Shown piece after piece: positions 43,167-55,628 of a stretch of 64,000 nucleotides of DNA. The DNA lies in the NCBI GenBank assembly GCA_963995505.1, contig OZ023189.1, positions 16,453,495-16,517,494 of the forward strand, read 5' to 3'. A model generated the notes under the pieces. That model searched no databases. It worked only from the letters and a program-made list of their open reading frames with translations, and was not told where the DNA came from. Every line of letters starts with the position of its first letter. Within the stretch, counting starts at the first letter, position 1. Both the position numbers and the translations under genes were made by a program. The DNA is from Hypericum androsaemum (taxonomy: Eukaryota; Streptophyta; Magnoliopsida; Malpighiales; Hypericaceae).

Positions 43167-44656
43167 TTAATCCCACCAATTAAGGGAGCACTCTCCAGGT
43201 ATCGTCGGGAACCTGTCGGTGTCCTTACAATAATCATAGATGACAAGGTTCCTCTGCACCCAGGCGAAGTCCGTCTTCTGGGAATCCGACAGGTGCCACG
43301 CGGCGTATTGGTCCCACCAGTTCTGCGCGGTGGTGGCGACGCACTTCGGGTAGGGGTCCTCCCACTCGCAGGCGTCGACGCTGAAGTCCTTGTAAGAGGA
43401 GACGAAGGGAGACATTTTCCAGTCGGTCTTCTCGAGCCCGCCTCTCGTCGCCCAGTCGTCGGCGTTCCAGATGCTGGAGAAGAGGAACATGGGCTTCTCG
43501 TCCGGAAAGAAGTTGTTCGGCTTCCCGTTGTTCTTGTACACTCTTATCGGAACTTTGTCCACGAAGAAGCTGCGTACCATTAAGAAAATTTAATATGATC
43601 ACGAGTTAAAATAGATTTACTATGTTGTACTTTCGTGTTATATGACACAATACTAATTTGAGAGAAAAGTGAATTAACTCGGTGACATTTTAATTAATAT
43701 TTGGACGAGGAAGAGGTCAACGATGTTTAGATCATAACCAATGCTATGATACGTGGATACAATTAATAATATGACATGACACAAATATAAAATTAATGAC
43801 ACGGCATGACAGTTCAAGCAACTATGATTAACGGATTTCGCTAGTTGTCAGAGAATTCGAGTACTTACATAATCTGATGGTAATTCCAGAGAATGGAGTA
43901 AGTGTGGAAATCCTCGGTGGGGTCGAACCAAAGCATGTGCCTCATCTCGCGGTTGCCGGTACCATTCTTGTAGACATTTGTCTGTATCAAATAAGGTTGC
44001 CCACTCCTGTTCCCCAAGAACTCAAAATCCAATTCATCCCTCGTTGGCCCTGCCCCATTTTCTGTACACATCTGCATTCCATTAAAATTGTCAAACTTCC
44101 ATGCTTTAATCCATTTTCGACATTTCAAGGTTCGAACTCTGACCCTAGACTCCAAATTTCGCTTCCACCCTATTCAAGGGTAATTCAAGCGTTGTTTATG
44201 ATGACGACAATGTAAATAACAGAATTTGGGGCGATGAACATACATAATAAGCTGTCACTACACCAGCCGAGTCTCCTCCGACCAACTTCAGCTTCATGCT
44301 AAACCATCCAAATCTATACCGCTGCTTGGTTTGGAACCCGCAACCTGCACATATTGAAAGAAGTCCAGCCATTAGATTTTCATCTTATTCACAAAACCGA
44401 CAATTGCAGTTTGAACAAGGAGGCAATACTCTCCTCGTTAATGCCCAAACCACAGACACGACTAATGTAGAGATGAACCTGTATCTTTGTCCAAGGAGAG
44501 GTACCAGATCTGCCCATCCTCTGATGTCTTGAAATGGTCCTCGGACCACATGATATCGAAATTGTCTTCAAAAGAGCCCTTCGATGAGGTTGCTTCAGAC
44601 GGAACACAAGCAGCTGCAGCTAACATTAGAGCTAAAATAAGAAGAATGGATGCCAT
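43167..44656 (-). CDS. XTH9: Xyloglucan endotransglucosylase/hydrolase, XTH9-type
   Basis: Minus strand, four exons: 44656-44479, 44344-44244, 44071-43869 and 43569-43167 (TAA), 885 nt and 294 residues, the usual XTH length. A signal peptide ([17 protein letters not shown]) directs secretion to the wall. The GH16 catalytic motif is [10 protein letters not shown], with nucleophile Glu106 and acid/base Glu110, followed by the NRS N-glycosylation site. [11 protein letters not shown] in place of H-DEIDFEFLGN, and the blocks [20 protein letters not shown] and [20 protein letters not shown], are what I recall of Arabidopsis XTH9. The C-terminal XET extension with its cysteines ([15 protein letters not shown]) is present. 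It cuts and rejoins xyloglucan during wall expansion. Its exon 4 start and intron 3 were copied to 38590. Confidence 0.95.
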
Positions 44657-46358
44657 TGGAGAGAGAAATCACTCTCTCTCCAATTTTTCTGCTAAACAAA
44701 ACTGGAAGTACTATAGAAAGCCTGGAGGGGCAAAGAATAATGGGCTCTTGCTAGCTGGGTGATGGGCAATAAATGGTCTGCATTTGGAAATTGACAGCTC
44801 CATTTGAAGGGTAGAATTGGGAAACAAGTCCAGGGTGTCACTTGGTGGTGTTAATTGTTTGCAAATGATCCCATGTGCTATAGCACTAGGTGCTTCATAT
44901 GAGCACAAAAATTATGTTAACTATGCGAATGTGATTGGACCAATTGGTAGGCGTGTGCAAATAGTAATTTCTGTAACATTTGGGTAATTGAAAGTTCGGA
45001 AGTGAAAAATCGGTAATCGAAATTTAATTCGGAAGGAATATATTGAGAAACTTGGGTAAATGTAAGTTTTGGACGCCATCGTTGAAAGGTAAGCTTCTGC
45101 TTCTTTATCCCGAATTAGTAGATTAGATTTTTGCCAACAATTTTGATAGAATCTCTAATATGCAAAAATCATATCTGGTAGCCGGTAGTCCCATCAAATT
45201 ATGTTCTGGGTCAGGATCGATAGGGACTTTTTATTTTCGGTATTAGGTAGAAATTTGTGATAAATACCAAATGTTCCGCCCTACTAATTGGATTTAGGAA
45301 CAAAGCCGACATGGGTGTTTTAGGAATATTGGAAATTGTGTTGCAGGGAAACTTGACATGGGTGATTGATTAACAACTGAAGGCGCCAGCTTGCCAACCA
45401 ATTAATTTTGGCCGAAAGAAAAATCGATGCGGGACCTGTAATATTTTTGTTGTTGTCTTTTGAAAAGACTTATTGTTGCTCCAATTCAATATGTCAATTG
45501 GTTCCCGAGATCTGAGATCGTAAGTCAACTATTGTTATCAAATTCGATTCTTAATACAACTGAAATAAATTCGATCTAATTTAATCAAAATTAATTGAGT
45601 TAATAATATTTCGATAATAAATGGTTTCGGATAAAGATCTGTAATATTCTGCATTCGAATTCTGAGGAGGAATTATTTTTTAGTTGTTTTATTAAATAGT
45701 GGGAAAGGTCTTGGACTTGCCAACTGGGAATTTGAGGGAAAGCACATTGTCTGAGCAGATTGTCTCCTGGTTGTTTAGTCATTTAACAAAGAGATATCAG
45801 GGTTTAGATTCTCTATCGAGTCTTTTTAGCTTCGGTCAAAAAGGAAAGGTAAATGGAACTTTGGGCAACCAGTGTTTGTTAATTGCCGAAAAGGGATCCG
45901 CAAATCTAAGCACTTTGTCCTTCTCTGTTTACACTCTATATATTTCGAGTAATTCAAGTTCAAATTTAATAGTACTTTGAACGGTAATAAAATTTTTGTA
46001 ACAAATATGAAAAATTATGACCTTCCAAGGATTCGAAATCTAAAATTTCTTAAATAGACTATAACATGATTAATTAACAATAGACAATTGTTTTTTTTAG
46101 AATAATAGACAAGTGTTTTACTGGAAAGTAGAGCTTACTTTATCCGTTTAAAGCCCCGACTGAAATGTTGATTACGGTGATCAAGGAAAGCAAAATCGCC
46201 GCTGTATTAACGGCGAATGGGTCTTTAAGCGGTCCCGGTCCCCGGATCGTGGGATTCGTTTTTCTGAAAATTAAAATGGAATTTAGGGTGAGTCCTAGCG
46301 ATCACTCAACATTATAAATATATTTAACAATTATTCTCGTTGAATGAAATATTATGTA
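44657..46358. other. XTH upstream region and spacer
   Basis: The first few hundred bases upstream of the minus-strand XTH start should hold its promoter; I saw no distinctive element. The rest is AT-rich and gene-free. A short ORF at 45699-45980 has no family features. Confidence 0.45.
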
Positions 46359-46869
46359 TGATGATTTCATTGGGTGATTATAACAAATTATAATCAAGAA
46401 ATTATTAAATTGATTAAATGAAACGAATTTATTTAAATCATAAATTCACTTACTTGTTCAAGCGTAGATAAATTCGGGATCGCAACAGAGTCTTGTCACT
46501 GGTCGGTTCTTACTTACGATCAATTGAAGTAAGAATAATTTTCACGACTTTATCTGCCTCGGAGTTGAATCGAGAATTCAGGGATCAAATTAGTAATTAT
46601 TCTTTCTGAGTGAGTGGCTGCCAATTTTTCTCTGTAAGATCATGATCATGATCTCGTCCTCTTCTCCTTTTAAGGGAGAATCAATTTTCTCCCACGTCAC
46701 CACATTTGGTGGCTCTCTCTCCATGTGGAGAAGCTACTATTGGTAGCTTGTGCACCTAGAGATGAAGTGTCAACAATTGTCACTTTTTACAAGGAGGAAG
46801 TGGCCTAAGGATGAGATGGGCTTGCCACATCATGGCCCATTATGTGAATTATGGGTGCAAAACTCAACA
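46359..46869 (-). repeat. 3' LTR of the short LTR element
   Basis: 511 bp, direct copy of 47668-48177. Shared text includes GTCTTGTCACTGGTCGGTTC and GGAGAAGCTACTATTGGTAG. Confidence 0.85.
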
Positions 46870-47667
46870 TTCTCCGACTCATACATAATTGATCATAATC
46901 AATATTTTTTTATCATATTTGGCAGATATTTCGTGCGACCAGCATATATCGAGTGCACGTAGCTAAACTCAAGAGCACATAACAGCCACTTGAATGATAG
47001 CATCTCAATATCTCCATTACGTAAAGTATGTCTTACCCTATGTCTCATCTCACATTCTTTGTTTCCACATGTGATTTCCTAAACAATCTATTCGTGTTCA
47101 CTATTATATTATTTTCAATACAATAGGTGCACCAGTGAACCACGAAGCTTCTCGAATGTGATCGATAGAGAACTTTCTCCCCTAACAATATTCCTTATTA
47201 GCTTCGACGCATAAGGACAAGGTCACACACGTTTACACATAAGGACAAATTCCTTATTAGCTTCGACGCATATAAATTTCAATTTTAATCCCAACAGGTT
47301 TAACGCGTATACAAGTAAGGACGAGGCCTTTTAAAACGCGTTCAGAGTAGAATAATTTCATTTTAATCCCTAAGGGTTTCTCACATTTGTAAAAATAAGG
47401 ACGAAATCCTTATTCGTGTTCTGCGCTAATATCATATTAGTACCTGAGATTTTCACCCGTGTGCAAATAAGGACAAAGGCCTTTTATGCGTGTTTGGTAC
47501 AATAATTTCAATTCAATCATCCGGACTTTCCAGATTATGCACAAAAACACATCAGAAACTATTATCTCAGGATTAGTTTAACTAAATGCGATTTTTAAAT
47601 ATAAAAATCACCTCCATGGATTTTAAATTATTAACCAGAACAAGAACCCAACTCGTTCTGATACCAA

Positions 47668-48177
47668 TGATGATTTCATTGGGTAATTATAACAAACTAT
47701 AATAAAAAATCATTAAATTGATTAAATAAAACGAATTCATTTAAATCATAAATTCACTTACTTGTTGAAGCGTAGATAAACTCGGGATCGCAACAGAGTC
47801 TTGTCACTGGTCGGTTCTTACTTACGATCAATTGAAGTAAGAATAATTTTCACGACTTTATCTGCCTCGGAGTTGAATCAAAAATTCATGGATCAAATTA
47901 GTAATTATCCCGTTTGAGTGAGTGGCTGCCAATTTTTCTCTGTAAGATCATCATCATGATCTTGTCCTCTTCTCCTTTTAAGGGAGAATCAATTTTTTCC
48001 CACGTCACCACATTTGGTGGCTCTCTCTCCATGTGGAGAAGCTACTATTGGTAGCTTGTACACCTAGAGATGAAGTGTTAACAATTGCCACTTCTTACAA
48101 GGAGGAGGTGGCCTAAAGATGAGATGGGCTTGCCACATCATGACCCATTATGGGAATTATGGGTGCAAAACCCAACA
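47668..48177 (-). repeat. 5' LTR of the short LTR element
   Basis: 510 bp. It is adjacent to the minus-strand PBS on its left and to the hAT-like MITE target duplication on its right. Confidence 0.85.
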
Positions 48178-48184
48178 ATATAGG

Positions 48185-48890
48185 TAGGGGTGAGCATTCG
48201 GGATATCCCGATCCCGAATACCGAAAATCCTGAATACCGAAATTAAAAAAAAAACCCCTACCGATCCCGAACTGAAATAATTTCAGGATATCCCAAATAC
48301 TGAATTAAAATTTCGGGATTATACCGAAAATCCCAAAAATCCCGAATTTTTAAATAAAAAACTAATTCAGAAAAAAAGAAAATCAAGTTCTCCATCCTAA
48401 TACAAAAAACCTAATCCTCTCATCTCCTCCAAGAAGATTAACCCACAAAAGTTCAAAATTCCTAAATTCTAACCTAATTCTCAAAACCTCCAAATTCGAA
48501 ACCCTAACCTGAGGGAGGTTGTAACTTGGAAGAGTGGCCACGAGGTGTAGAGGAGTGACTGCGGTGGTGGTGGCCGAGAGGCCGGTCGCCGGTCGGCCGG
48601 TAGAGAAGAAAGGAGGAGAAGAGAGAGAAACGTCTCTGGAAGTGGGAGTGGAATGTATTTTTCCCATATATATATAGGTTGGTAAAATTACACTTTAGTA
48701 CTTTGGGATTTTCGGTATTACCGAAATAATACCGGTATATACCGAACCGATCCCGAATACCGAAATTACCGAAATTTTCTGAAAAACCTTACCGAATTAA
48801 CTCCTGAATACCGAACTCCCGATCCCGAACTCCCGAATACCAAAATAATTTCGGGATATCCCGAATACCGATCCCATTTGCTCACCCCTA
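48185..48890. mobile_element. hAT-like MITE with a perfect 8-bp TSD
   Basis: 706 bp with terminal inverted repeats TAGGGGTGAGCA / TGCTCACCCCTA and the 8-bp duplication AATATAGG on both sides (48177-48184 and 48891-48898), both typical of hAT elements. The subterminal regions are packed with CCCGAATACCGAAA-type repeats in both orientations, likely transposase-binding sites. The middle (48480-48660) is GC-richer and contains an incidental ORF. It has no transposase. Confidence 0.93.
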
Positions 48891-48898
48891 AATATAGG

Positions 48899-49511
48899 TT
48901 TGCACTTCCAAGGCCACGTGAAGTATTTAATTCAGACTCGTATATCATCAGATTTTTCAAAATAAGAGTACTTTTACAAATTTGATTATTTTTCTACTGT
49001 TACATAATGTATTCTTACACTGCACCTTTTTTGTTGTTGGAAAAAATGGTAAATTGGTAAGAATTACTTGCAATAATGGGGAGAGCAGGTTCCAGAGTTG
49101 ATTCTCACCGATGTGACTAATTATAGAAAGCAGAGGAGGTCATTGAGCTCCGGCACGTTGTCACGTGGGTGTCGGTCAGGGAAAAGGTGGCGCCAAGGTG
49201 GCTATTCCCCCAAATAAACAAAGGGATGTCCGAGGATTTAAAGAGTTGGTTGTCTAATTAATAATAAAATATCCTTCTCCCTCCATCCACGAGAGTTGGT
49301 TCGATTTAGGTTTACTTAAGATATTTTAGATTAAATTTTGCAAATATAACAATATTGTCATTCTTGAAATAAGGTCAGTCAGTAAACTTTGAATATCAGA
49401 AGTTTAAACAAATTCTTTAAGCTCATCCGTTTCTCTCAATTATTTTCTTTCTTGTGAGTTTGTTTCTGTTAAACTGTATAAGTAAATGCAGTTGAGAAAC
49501 TCAGCATAATT

Positions 49512-49513
<2 letters not shown>
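48899..49513. other. Intergenic, no gene seen
   Basis: AT-rich spacer leading to the tRNA gene. Confidence 0.45.

Positions 49514-49593
<80 letters not shown>
49514..49593 (+). tRNA. tRNA-Leu (anticodon UAG)
   Basis: 80 nt, folding into a class II cloverleaf. The acceptor GACAGTT pairs with AGCTGTC (one G-U), discriminator A. The D-arm has TGGCCGAGTGGTCTAAGGCG and the anticodon stem CCAGA/TCTGG encloses the loop TTTAGGC with anticodon TAG. A variable arm (TCCGAAAGGGC) and T-arm GTGGGTTCAAATCCCAC follow. There is no intron and no encoded CCA. It decodes CUA and other CUN leucine codons. Confidence 0.97.
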
Positions 49594-50447
49594 TTGTTTT
49601 GTTTTTTAGCATTCCCAACGAATGGATGGCAGCTATTCCGTGGGCCTTTGATCCCCTTGGCCCTCTTGGTTCACTTTCTCCTGTTTTCTTTTGGAAAAAG
49701 GAGTGGGTGGGAGGTTGGGCCAGTATTATATGGGCTTTACCTGGGTTTTTCTGAAACAAATTTGGTCTGCTGATGTGACGGCGAAGGTTGGTCTGAAATC
49801 ACACGTCGCATTATACTTTTGTGTGTAGTTAACAAGTGATGTATTTAGTGCTTGGGGAGCATCACGAGTTGAAAGGATGTATTTTGGATGGCCGAATGCC
49901 ATGTGGGTAAATTATTTGTTTTAAGTGTGTTTCGTTGATTATGCATTATGTGGTTGATGATTTGTAACGTTACAGTACTGGTTTTGATTATATTAATGAT
50001 ATGGCTGGTTTACCCCTAAAAAAAGTGAATCTAATTTTTTTTTTTGAAAATATTTGCCATTTAAGATGTCATTTAATCAATCATATCTTGTGATCGGATC
50101 CACCTGGCTCGAATTAATAGACGATTTCAAAAGAAAGAAGCACAAATGACACGTAGGGACTATCTAGAATCGGCGAGTCCATCGGGGAAATCACGAGAGG
50201 CTCGCAGGTGGCTAAGAAATGGAAATAATATCTCAACCGATGTGGTCCGAAAGAAAAGGTCCAGCCCTAGCCCTTTAGGCCAACGCTAACCTCTCAAGTT
50301 CTATCACCCCCTTATCGCCATTCCCACTTTCTCCAAGATCTTTATTTCAGATATTTTCACACTCCCTCTTATATCCTTAAATACTGAAGACACACACTTC
50401 ATACTCATTCTCATCCCTAAACGAAACCCTAAAACCTTATCTTCATA
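49594..50447. other. Spacer and THI1 upstream region
   Basis: No gene recognised. The last ~100 bases form a C-rich leader (ACACACACTTCATACTCATTC) upstream of the THI1 ATG. No clear TATA box could be fixed. Confidence 0.5.
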
Positions 50448-52006
<1,559 letters not shown>

Positions 52007-53061
52007 ATTACGTAGTTCGTCCATGTAATTAGGAAATTAGGAAGTTGAGATAAATGATGAAAATTAAAAAGAGACACTCTTTTTTTTGGGGGGGTAGGGG
52101 ATGGATGAATGCCTTATTTTCTGTGGCAATAAAGCTTGGTAGCGTTGAAAGCTGCAGCTCTAGCTTCTTTTTTACATTGTCTAAAGTGTTCAAGAACATC
52201 AGTAGAACCCTGTTTTGCATTTGTAAAAGAATTTGGGAGTGACCTTAGTATGAGCTAATGTAATAAATTAAGGAAGCATAATAGGTCAATTTTCATTGTG
52301 CTCCGTTAAATTGAGGCTACCAAAATGTTTGGGAATGCATCAGCTATAATTCGATTAAACAGAACAGAATTGCAGTTCAAAGTGAATTTAGAACACCTAA
52401 AGATTTCAAAAAGAACACGCCAAGGTCGCAAAAAATCATGTCTAGAGAGAAAAAAAAGAAATGTGAAAATGCATAAATGGTGATATCTCAATCTATCAAG
52501 CAAAAAAAATGACATTTTAAGTTGCATGTTTTGACCAGTTGTTGCCCATATCAACTCATCTTGTAAACCGTCATTTAAAGGTTTGAGTTGTTCTACAAGC
52601 TACAAAAAGTTTCATTTGCAGGTCACCCTTATGAGTGGGCACTAGCAAAAATATTAAGATATTGAGAACATAATTAATTTCCATGGAACAATTATAGTAG
52701 GATGATTATTAGGTCCAATTATGACTTGAAAAGAGAAAAATCAACTATATGGCCAAAACCTAATTTTGGTATCTACACATTTATTATACTTCCTTATCTA
52801 GACTCGAGCCTACAAATGATAATAATTATTTGCCATTTAAGAACTTGAAAAAAGGAAAAGAATGCAAAAAATTGGCAGTAATTCGAATTACCAATTCAAG
52901 TTGGAACTTTACTAAATATATATAATTTTGCAAAATTAAAACTTAATGAATTTAGTTAATTTATAAATTACAACGCTTCCAGTCGTGTATCCTTATATTC
53001 GTAAAGGTTGAACACAAAATCTGAGCCTAACCCCAGTTCTCCGGAACTCTCGCCACCAAAA
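52007..53061. other. Spacer between THI1 and OST3
   Basis: THI1 3' flank and AT-rich DNA. A T8/G7 homopolymer pair lies at about 52080-52094. No gene was seen. Confidence 0.45.
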
Positions 53062-54054
53062 ATGTCGATCCCTACGGCGCTCCTCCTGGCGGTCCTAATT
53101 CTCCCCCTCTTCGCCGCCGCAGACTCCGATCTGGTCGCCGACCTGACCTCCCTCCGGTCCCAATCCCCGGACGGCGTGATCCGCCTCAACGACCACCTAA
53201 TATCCCGGTTCATCACCTCCCCGAACCCCCCGCGCCCCTACCACCTCCTCATCTTCTTCTATGCCGCCCAGCTCCACGACAACCTCCGGGAGCTCCGTCG
53301 GGAGTTCGGCCTCCTCTCGTCCTCGTTCGCCGCCAACAACCCCTCCAACGCCTCCGAGCTCTTCTTCGGGGAGGTCGAGTTCAAGGACTCCCAGTCAACG
53401 TTCTCCCTCTTCGGGGTTAACTCCCTCCCCCACATCCGCCTGGTGGGGCCCAATGTTGGGACCCCCAAGGACTCCGAGCAGATGGGCCAGGGGGATATCT
53501 CCCGGATGGCCGAGTCAATGGCTGAGTTCATCGAGTCGCGAACCGGGCTCACGGTGGGGCCCATCCAACGGCCCCCTGTCGTCTCCAAGAAGCAATTAGG
53601 GTTTCTGATCGCCGTTTTGGTGATTTGGTCGCCGTTTCTGACCAGGAAGGTTCTGACCGGTCAGACCCCGGTCCACGATTGGAAGGCCTGGCTCGCCGGC
53701 TCGCTCTTTGTGTATTTTTTCAGTGTTTCAGGGGCAATGTTCAATATTATCCGGAAGATGCCGATGTTTATTCCCGACCGGAACGACCCTTCCAAGATGG
53801 TGTTCTTCTACCAGGGGTCTGGGATGCAGCTCGGGGCGGAAGGGTTCGCCGTGGGGTCTCTGTACACCGTGGTTGGGCTGGTTCTTGCATTGGTCACGCA
53901 TTTGGTGGTTCGGGTTAGGAACCCCACCGTACAGCGGGTGATTATGCTCCTCGCGATGGTGGTGTGCTTCAAGGTGGTGCAGAAGGTGGTCTCCTTGGAT
54001 AATTGGAAGACGGGGTACCGGATCCACGCCTTCTGGCCTACCAGCTGGAGGTGA
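53062..54054 (+). CDS. OST3B: Oligosaccharyltransferase complex subunit OST3/OST6-type
   Basis: Single exon, 330 residues. The first upstream Met (53008) would add 18 residues ahead of the signal peptide. ATG 53062 is preferred because SIPTALLLAVLILPLFAAA then begins at once and its context is CAAAAATGTC. The lumenal thioredoxin-like domain (~25-170) includes RPYHLLIFFYAAQLHDNL and GEVEFKDSQSTFSLFGVNSL. Four C-terminal membrane helices follow (for example FLIAVLVIWSPFL, GSLYTVVGLVLALVTHLV). It is part of the ER complex that N-glycosylates nascent proteins. No CXXC pair is present in the lumenal domain, so the oxidoreductase activity seen in yeast and animal homologues is not expected. The last ~45 coding bases were copied to 15573. 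Confidence 0.95.
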   Translation: MSIPTALLLAVLILPLFAAADSDLVADLTSLRSQSPDGVIRLNDHLISRFITSPNPPRPYHLLIFFYAAQLHDNLRELRREFGLLSSSFAANNPSNASELFFGEVEFKDSQSTFSLFGVNSLPHIRLVGPNVGTPKDSEQMGQGDISRMAESMAEFIESRTGLTVGPIQRPPVVSKKQLGFLIAVLVIWSPFLTRKVLTGQTPVHDWKAWLAGSLFVYFFSVSGAMFNIIRKMPMFIPDRNDPSKMVFFYQGSGMQLGAEGFAVGSLYTVVGLVLALVTHLVVRVRNPTVQRVIMLLAMVVCFKVVQKVVSLDNWKTGYRIHAFWPTSWR

Positions 54055-55525
54055 ATGTAAGCCTCTTTTGTGGATGAAAACTAGTATGGATATGAGACTA
54101 TTGATGAGTTTTAGATGAATGTATCACATTCTGGCCCTTGGATAATCTGGGATTGGAATAATATATTTTACAGAGCTTTGATTCGGAGCATAGTGTTGGG
54201 TTTTATATATTGAGTTGCTTGCTACTTGGATAATCTGGATGAAATGAGCCAGGTTCGTTTGTTTTCTGCTCGTGTTGAATGTAGGAATAGCAGAATAGGA
54301 TTGCCATGATTGCTAGGAACAAGTTGATATCGGTTGATTGATTCTCTCTGGTTCAGGATCAGGTTTAAAAAGAGAGAATATAGACACTTAACAGATTATA
54401 GGCGGCAGTGATTCTTAAGTTTGCCTCAGATAGAAACTTAGGGAGCTGATATTCTCGTGCAGCTTTTAGGTCCGGATGATGCAGTTGTTCAAGTTGGCCT
54501 GGATTTTCCACCGCCTTTGGTTTCCATGGTGTATAGTTTTTTGATTTATGATGAACCAAATTGTCGCAAGAAGTTTTGTAGGTACGCTCTTTTTCTAATA
54601 TCTGTCGGACCTTGATATTATACACGAGTTATTGCGGAAAGGTGCCATTCTGTTTGTTGCTTGACATCGTGTCAGCACCCGTAAATATAGAATTTTGTGG
54701 CATATGAACTAGGCCTGCCAGAGTACAAGGTTAACTTTGATGAGAGCATCTTGGCCAGCAGCAGCAGATGCTGGACTTCTTTTAGGCTGCGAGTCTTACA
54801 CCAGATCCATGTCTCTCCATTTTCGTCCGCAATAAGTGTCGTTTTGTTGCTAGAGTCGGGATGAGTGATGTTATCGGTATGTTGCTCCAAGAGATGGCAG
54901 ATTTAATCTTTCTTTTCGCCTTGCATCTCCCGGTCTAGCAATTCAGTTTATGCTTCACTCCACAATTACACCTTTGGAGGTAAGAGTCCTTTCCACTTTT
55001 TGCTATGATGAAAGTGAAGACTTGCTAACTTCTGATTAAGTTTCTTCTGTGCATCTGTCTTATCAAAATGTTGGTACTGTCAGATGATTATTCAAATTTT
55101 CTGTGGGATATGGGCTAATCAGCTCAAAGACTAACTGGCTTCAATAGTTACATCCGAACCATAAGAACCATGCACGCGGTTATCGTTCTCGTCGATTTCA
55201 CGTCGAGCATCAATAGCCACCTTTCTGCAGAAACTATCTATTCAAGCAAGAACATATGCTGATATTCCTTTCTTTCTGTGAAGGTTCCAAAAGCCTACCA
55301 AATCACCCAAAACAGCGTTCTAATCACGCTCCTGATATGCATTCCAACCCCTGACTTGTAAAGTAAGTTGATCCTACGAGGCAATCCTTTCCTTTCTTGG
55401 CTTCCCGACTTCATGATCCATGTGAGCTCCCAACGTTACAAGCACTTGTGGAAGCCTTAAGAAAGGTCCTCCTCCACTAAAAAAAGATGCAACTTTGCGT
55501 AGGAACGCAGCGGAGCTGATTCTCA
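54055..55525 (+). repeat. OST3-NTF2 spacer, source copy of the 15.6-17.0 kb duplicate
   Basis: Contains the OST3 3' flank and NTF2 upstream DNA. It is collinear with 15620-16985 with indels. It has one extra stretch not found in the other copy (about 55275-55390, CTGTGAAGGTTCCAAAAGCC onward). No gene was recognised in it. Confidence 0.85.
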
Positions 55526-55628
55526 AAGCCAGAGTTACCTCACCTCCCCTTTATATTTCCCTACGCGAGAAGAAACTGAACCTAAACTCACAGAGGGGGA
55601 GAAGAAGCAAATTCATCGCTTGGTGATC

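Larger units (their letters stand above)
38811..43700 (+). repeat. Tandem segmental duplication, unit 2
   Basis: Second unit of the duplication, with MYB (broken), CRIPT (intact) and the 3' part of XTH. It begins at AGTCGATCAAGTCCATATAAG and merges into the complete XTH gene. Its own private insertion is the 433-bp MITE at 42303. Confidence 0.92.
46359..48177 (-). mobile_element. Short non-coding LTR retroelement
   Basis: Two direct repeats of about 510 bp (46359-46869 and 47668-48177) flank about 800 bp without ORFs. On the minus strand the LTR reads TGTTGGGTTTTGCACCC...AAATCATCA. The PBS complement (TTCTGATACCAA, 47656-47667) lies just inside the right repeat, so the element reads right to left. 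Flanks ATGTA and ATATA may be an eroded 5-bp duplication. LTR differences are frequent, so it is older than the 18.3-kb element. The interior has repeated AAGGACAAA/AAGGACGAGGCC segments. Its size suggests a non-autonomous element relying on another family's enzymes. Confidence 0.85.

Noticed and set aside
48383..48667. 94-codon minus ORF inside the hAT-like MITE
   Set aside because: Lies in the GC-richer middle of a non-autonomous element and shows no transposase motif.
52007..52300. Possible TPP riboswitch downstream of THI1
   Set aside because: In seed plants the TPP riboswitch is known from THIC, and I saw no conserved TPP core here.
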